NCBI GenBank assembly: GCA_937901435.1 | Contig: CALGTJ010000263.1 | Location: forward strand, 1-8,521 | DNA length: 8,521 nucleotides | Direction of reading: 5' to 3' | Source of the DNA: an uncultured Rhodobacter sp. | GTDB lineage: Bacteria > Pseudomonadota > Alphaproteobacteria > Rhodobacterales > Rhodobacteraceae | Shown here: in pieces, positions 5,886 to 8,521 of the stretch | Position numbering within the stretch: the first letter of the stretch is position 1 | How the letters are laid out: each line of letters opens with the position of its first letter | Translations under genes and position numbers: made by a program | The notes under the pieces: model-generated | Seen by the model: the letters and a program-made list of their open reading frames with translations, nothing else | Databases searched by the model: none | What the model was told of the DNA's origin: nothing

Positions 5886-6836
5886 ATGGCCGAGACACGT
5901 CACAGCAAAGTTTTGATCATCGGCTCTGGTCCGGCGGGCTATACCGCCGCCGTCTATGCCAGCCGCGCCATGCTGGAACCGGTTCTGGTGCAGGGGATCC
6001 AACCGGGGGGTCAGTTGACCATCACGACAGAGGTCGAAAACTGGCCCGGAGACATCGAGGTGCAAGGCCCCGACCTGATGGTCCGGATGGAGGCGCATGC
6101 AAAATCCGTCGGCACCGACATCATCGCTGACATCATCACCTCGCTTGATCTGAACGTGCGCCCCTTCACCGCCATCAGTGACAGCGGCACCACCTATACG
6201 GCTGACGCGCTGATCCTTGCGACGGGCGCGCAGGCGAAATGGCTGGGCCTTCCCACCGAAGAGCGGTTCAAGGGGTTCGGCGTCAGCGCCTGTGCCACTT
6301 GTGACGGCTTCTTTTATCGTGGCAAAGACGTGGTCGTTATCGGCGGCGGCAACACCGCTGTGGAAGAGGCGCTGTTCCTGACAAAATTCGCCAGCAAGGT
6401 AACGCTGATCCACCGCCGCGACAGTCTGCGTGCGGAAAAGATCCTGCAACACCGTCTGATGACCAATCCCAAGGTCGAGATCCTCTGGGACACCAGTACC
6501 GAAGAGGTCATTGGTTCGGAAAACCCGCTGAGCGTCGAGGGCGTGCGGGTCAAGAACCTGAAGACGGGCGAAACCAGCGTCGTGCCCTGCGCCGGGTTCT
6601 TTGTCGCCATCGGCCACGCCCCCGCCAGCGAGTTGGTCAAGGACCAGTTAGAGCTGCACAACGGCGGCTATGTGGTCACCAAACCCGACAGCACCGCCAC
6701 CTCGATCCCCGGCGTCTTTGCCGCGGGCGATCTGACCGACCACATCTATCGCCAGGCCGTCACCAGCGCCGGAATGGGATGCATGGCCGCGCTAGAGGCG
6801 GAAAAGTTTCTGGCAGAGATGGAAGAGGGCGCTTAG
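5886..6836 (+). CDS. trxB: Thioredoxin reductase (NADPH), TrxB
   Basis: A 316-residue cytoplasmic flavoenzyme that uses NADPH to reduce thioredoxin. What is seen: the FAD-binding [16 protein letters not shown] (13-28), [17 protein letters not shown] (39-55), ATGA (112-115), the redox-active CATC (Cys136, Cys139) within [13 protein letters not shown], the NADPH-binding [14 protein letters not shown] (153-166) with the [10 protein letters not shown] phosphate-binding stretch (176-185), and the second FAD block [19 protein letters not shown] (278-296). All catalytic elements are intact and the length is standard for the low-molecular-weight bacterial type. The ATG at 5886 follows AAGGGG 7 nt upstream. 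It is divergent from an Lrp regulator and followed by a damaged acyltransferase gene. Confidence 0.97.
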   Translation: MAETRHSKVLIIGSGPAGYTAAVYASRAMLEPVLVQGIQPGGQLTITTEVENWPGDIEVQGPDLMVRMEAHAKSVGTDIIADIITSLDLNVRPFTAISDSGTTYTADALILATGAQAKWLGLPTEERFKGFGVSACATCDGFFYRGKDVVVIGGGNTAVEEALFLTKFASKVTLIHRRDSLRAEKILQHRLMTNPKVEILWDTSTEEVIGSENPLSVEGVRVKNLKTGETSVVPCAGFFVAIGHAPASELVKDQLELHNGGYVVTKPDSTATSIPGVFAAGDLTDHIYRQAVTSAGMGCMAALEAEKFLAEMEEGA

Positions 6837-6853
6837 GGCACCCATCCGCTGTT

Positions 6854-6870
6854 GAAGCTGTGAAAGCTTT
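6854..6870 (+). terminator. Weak candidate trxB terminator
   Basis: AAGCT (6855-6859) pairs with AGCTT (6865-6869) around loop GTGAA, with a possible outer G-T pair, followed by a pyrimidine run (TTTCCCCTTCC). It is 18 nt after the trxB stop. Short stem, low confidence. Confidence 0.25.
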
Positions 6871-6953
6871 CCCCTTCCATCCCGGGGCGTCAAAAGATCA
6901 TAGACTTGCTCAACCAATCCGTTAATCAAAAGAAAAACAGTTGGGCAGCCAGC

Positions 6954-7493
6954 TTGGACATTTCTTTCGATAGCGCTCCGGTCCAGCCGGAGCCGCGTTC
7001 AAGCGGCGCGATCACGCCAGAGTATCCGGACCAGCGGTAACGGGTTGCCTATGGTGACCTGACCTTTCTTTATCTGCGCTCGGCACTGCATCAGAACGTG
7101 CCACTGAACGCCTTTCGCCGGGTGATCCAGCCGCCGATTGATCTGGGGCAGTATCACATTTTCTATGTCGACGGTTATCCCCGCGCCGCCATCACATGGG
7201 CCCTGTTTAGCCCCTAGGCAGAGCAGCGTTTTGTGCTGGAAGGCACGCTGGACCCGACCGACTGGGCCTCCGGGGATCAGGTCTGGGGGATCGAATTGAT
7301 CGCCCCTTATGAAATGCAAACCGGCAGCACCGTCTTGCGCAATTTCCTGGGCGCTCTCACGCCCCGCGTGCAATCGATGCGCTATATCCGTATGAAACCC
7401 GGCAGCGATGCCAAACGCTTTGTCGAAACCTTCCGCGACGACGGGGGCGCGTGGCGCGCCCGCCTGCTGTCACCAGAACACTTCAAAAGTTAG
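6954..7493 (+). pseudogene. HlyC-type toxin-activating lysine acyltransferase, interrupted by two in-frame stops
   Basis: HlyC-family enzymes transfer a fatty acyl group from acyl-ACP to lysines of RTX toxins. One frame shows the family in order: VAYGDLTFLYLRSALHQN (7044-7097) with the catalytic-type His at 7089-7091 (compare HlyC SPLHRN, His23), PPIDLGQYHIFYVDGYP, AAITWALFSP, then DWASGDQVWGIELIAPY with the catalytic-type Asp at 7275-7277 (compare HlyC SGDRKWFI...IAPF, Asp92). The frame is broken by TAG at 7215-7217 and by TAA at 7038-7040, with no frameshift. No ATG, GTG or TTG lies in frame between the TAA and the conserved block, so the gene must have begun upstream. TTG 6954 is only a guess, and the 5' end is uncertain. 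Downstream of the TAG, 86 codons stay open from GTG 7233. The end lies 11 bp before the Hint gene. Alternatives are sequencing error or readthrough. Confidence 0.82.
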
Positions 7494-7504
7494 GATAATT
7501 CAAC

Positions 7505-8422
7505 ATGGTCGCCCCCGACATTTACCTTCAGTCATCGACGCCCAATAATACTGGCACTAGTCTTAATCCAGCCTTTAATGTAAACTTCAATGCGGTATCG
7601 TCCTACACCCTGACCGGGAACTACGACTCAACTTTTGGCGGCGACGACCGCGGCTATACCTCTGACTATGCGTCAAACGCCCCTGTGGGCAGTTTTGTCA
7701 ACGATGCCGACAACGGCACGTTCACCTAAACGCTGACTTCGGCCGACGCCAATGCAAATTCCCTGGCATCGGTCGTGTTCGATGTATCGGGGCTTACAGG
7801 CGGTTCGCTTCGATCTTCAACCGTCACATTCAACATCACGCTGTGTTTTGCCAGGGGCACCCGCATTGCCACGCCTTGGGGGGAAACACTGGTCGAGGGC
7901 CTGAAAATCGGCGACGTCCTGCGCACCCCCGACGGGCGTGAGGTCGATATCAAATGGATCGGCACCCGCACCATGGTCCCGATGTTCAACCCCGCCGACA
8001 GGCTGGAACCTGTGGTCATCCGCAAGGGAGCGCTGGGCGAAAATGTACCGCATTCCGATCTGGTTGTGACAGCCGACCACGGCATGATCATCGACGGCAT
8101 GGTCATCAACGCCTCTGCATTGGTAAATGGACGCGACATTCATTTTCTGGAATACCGCGCGCTTGGCCGCGCGATTGAGTATTTCCACATCGAAACCGAA
8201 AACCACGATGCAATTCTGGCCAATGGCGCCGCGTCAGAGACATATCTGGACATTCCCGGGCGTCAGTTCTTTGACAACCACGCGCAATACACCGCGCTTT
8301 ACGGGCCAGAGACCGCAATCACAGAGATGAAGACCCCGCGCATCACATCCGCACAGATGTTGCCACAGACCCTGCGCGATCGGTTCGGCATTCAGGACGA
8401 CGCGGTTCAGATCGCAATCTAG
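7505..8422 (+). pseudogene. Second Hint-domain protein gene, interrupted by one in-frame TAA
   Basis: A 305-codon frame starts at ATG 7505 (AGGA at 7492-7495) and is broken only by TAA at 7727-7729 (codon 75). It continues in the same frame without indel. Codons 1-113 encode a Ser/Asn/Thr/Gly-rich, lysine-free region (NNTGTSLNPAFNVNFNAV; later FDVSGLTGGSLRSSTVTFNI), probably beta-rich. The Hint_2 domain starts at Cys114 with CFARGTRIATPWGETLVEGL, then KIGDVLRTPDG and IKWIGTRT, and ends with HIETENHDAILANGAASETY. No RTX nonapeptides or signal peptide are visible. The part after the stop could be read from GTG 7775, but this lies within the beta-like stretch and lacks a ribosome binding site, so one disrupted gene is the better reading. 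It follows the acyltransferase remnant in what looks like an operon. If translated through, it might be a secreted self-processing protein; that is inference. Confidence 0.78.
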
Positions 8423-8521
8423 GGCCACTCTGTCCCCGACAGGCAGAAAGTCTGGGCGCAAGGTGCCGCATATTGTTCATTTTTTGGGGGTGGTCTTGAA
8501 TTTGACCGTTGTCTGGGTCTA
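8423..8521. other. 3'-terminal non-coding stretch
   Basis: No gene is seen in the last 99 bases. A short hairpin (CTGTC 8430-8434 with GACAG 8438-8442) just after the Hint stop and a T-run at about 8480-8485 are present, but they are too far apart to form one intrinsic terminator. Confidence 0.4.

Noticed and set aside
7233..7493. An independent 86-residue gene downstream of the TAG
   Set aside because: It contains only the C-terminal half of a HlyC-type acyltransferase; the N-terminal half with the catalytic-type His is in the same frame just upstream.
7775..8422. An independent 215-residue Hint gene starting at GTG 7775
   Set aside because: The frame upstream is the same as that of the preceding 74 codons, separated only by one TAA. 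The GTG lacks a ribosome binding site and lies within a continuous beta-like segment, so a disrupted single gene is more likely.
6954..8422. Global stop-codon reassignment (TAA/TAG read as glutamine)
   Set aside because: Complete genes in the same window end cleanly at TAA or TAG, and the damaged genes still use CAA and CAG codons; the three stops are better explained as mutations.
1..8521. CRISPR arrays, tRNA or rRNA genes, insertion sequences, phage genes or integration sites
   Set aside because: No regularly spaced repeats, cloverleaf-like sequences, transposase motifs or flanking terminal inverted repeats were seen on either strand.

Overview
The window looks like a chromosomal segment of an alphaproteobacterium of the Rhodobacteraceae (roseobacter) type. 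The basis is the high-GC coding style, the divergent ubiK / lgt - NDUFAF7-type methyltransferase - pgeF cluster, the divergent Lrp / thioredoxin reductase pair, and two Hint-domain proteins of the kind often seen in roseobacters. All family assignments come from reading motifs; no database search was possible.

Layout. (1) 2-553 (+): the C-terminal part of a glutathione S-transferase-like protein, cut by the window edge. (2) 663-908 (-): an 81-residue UbiK/BMFP coiled-coil protein, divergent from the next operon. (3) 1001-3698 (+): three tightly coupled genes, lgt (lipoprotein diacylglyceryl transferase), a SAM-dependent methyltransferase of the NDUFAF7/MidA family, and pgeF. They are joined by 4-nt ATGA and TTGA overlaps, and the last uses a TTG start. 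(4) 3699-4056: a 358-bp intergenic stretch with no convincing ORF but with strong RNA hairpins, followed by a 49-residue Arg/Trp-rich small protein (4057-4206). (5) 4393-5187 (+): an intact Hint-domain protein. (6) 5204-5704 (-) and 5886-6836 (+): an Lrp/AsnC regulator divergent from trxB, separated by a 181-bp region holding a perfect inverted repeat. (7) 6954-8422 (+): two adjacent damaged genes, a HlyC-type toxin-activating lysine acyltransferase and a second Hint-domain protein. They carry three in-frame stop codons between them but no frameshift.

How the parts work together. The lgt cluster is housekeeping: envelope lipoprotein maturation, probable respiratory-complex support, peptidoglycan quality control and ubiquinone biosynthesis. 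TrxB supplies reduced thioredoxin and may be controlled by its divergent Lrp neighbour. The accessory part is the acyltransferase-Hint pair at the right end, which resembles an RTX activation module. Its gene next to the acyltransferase encodes a Hint protein with a lysine-free N-terminal region and no RTX repeats. The three nonsense codons suggest recent inactivation by point mutation, although sequencing error or readthrough remain possible.
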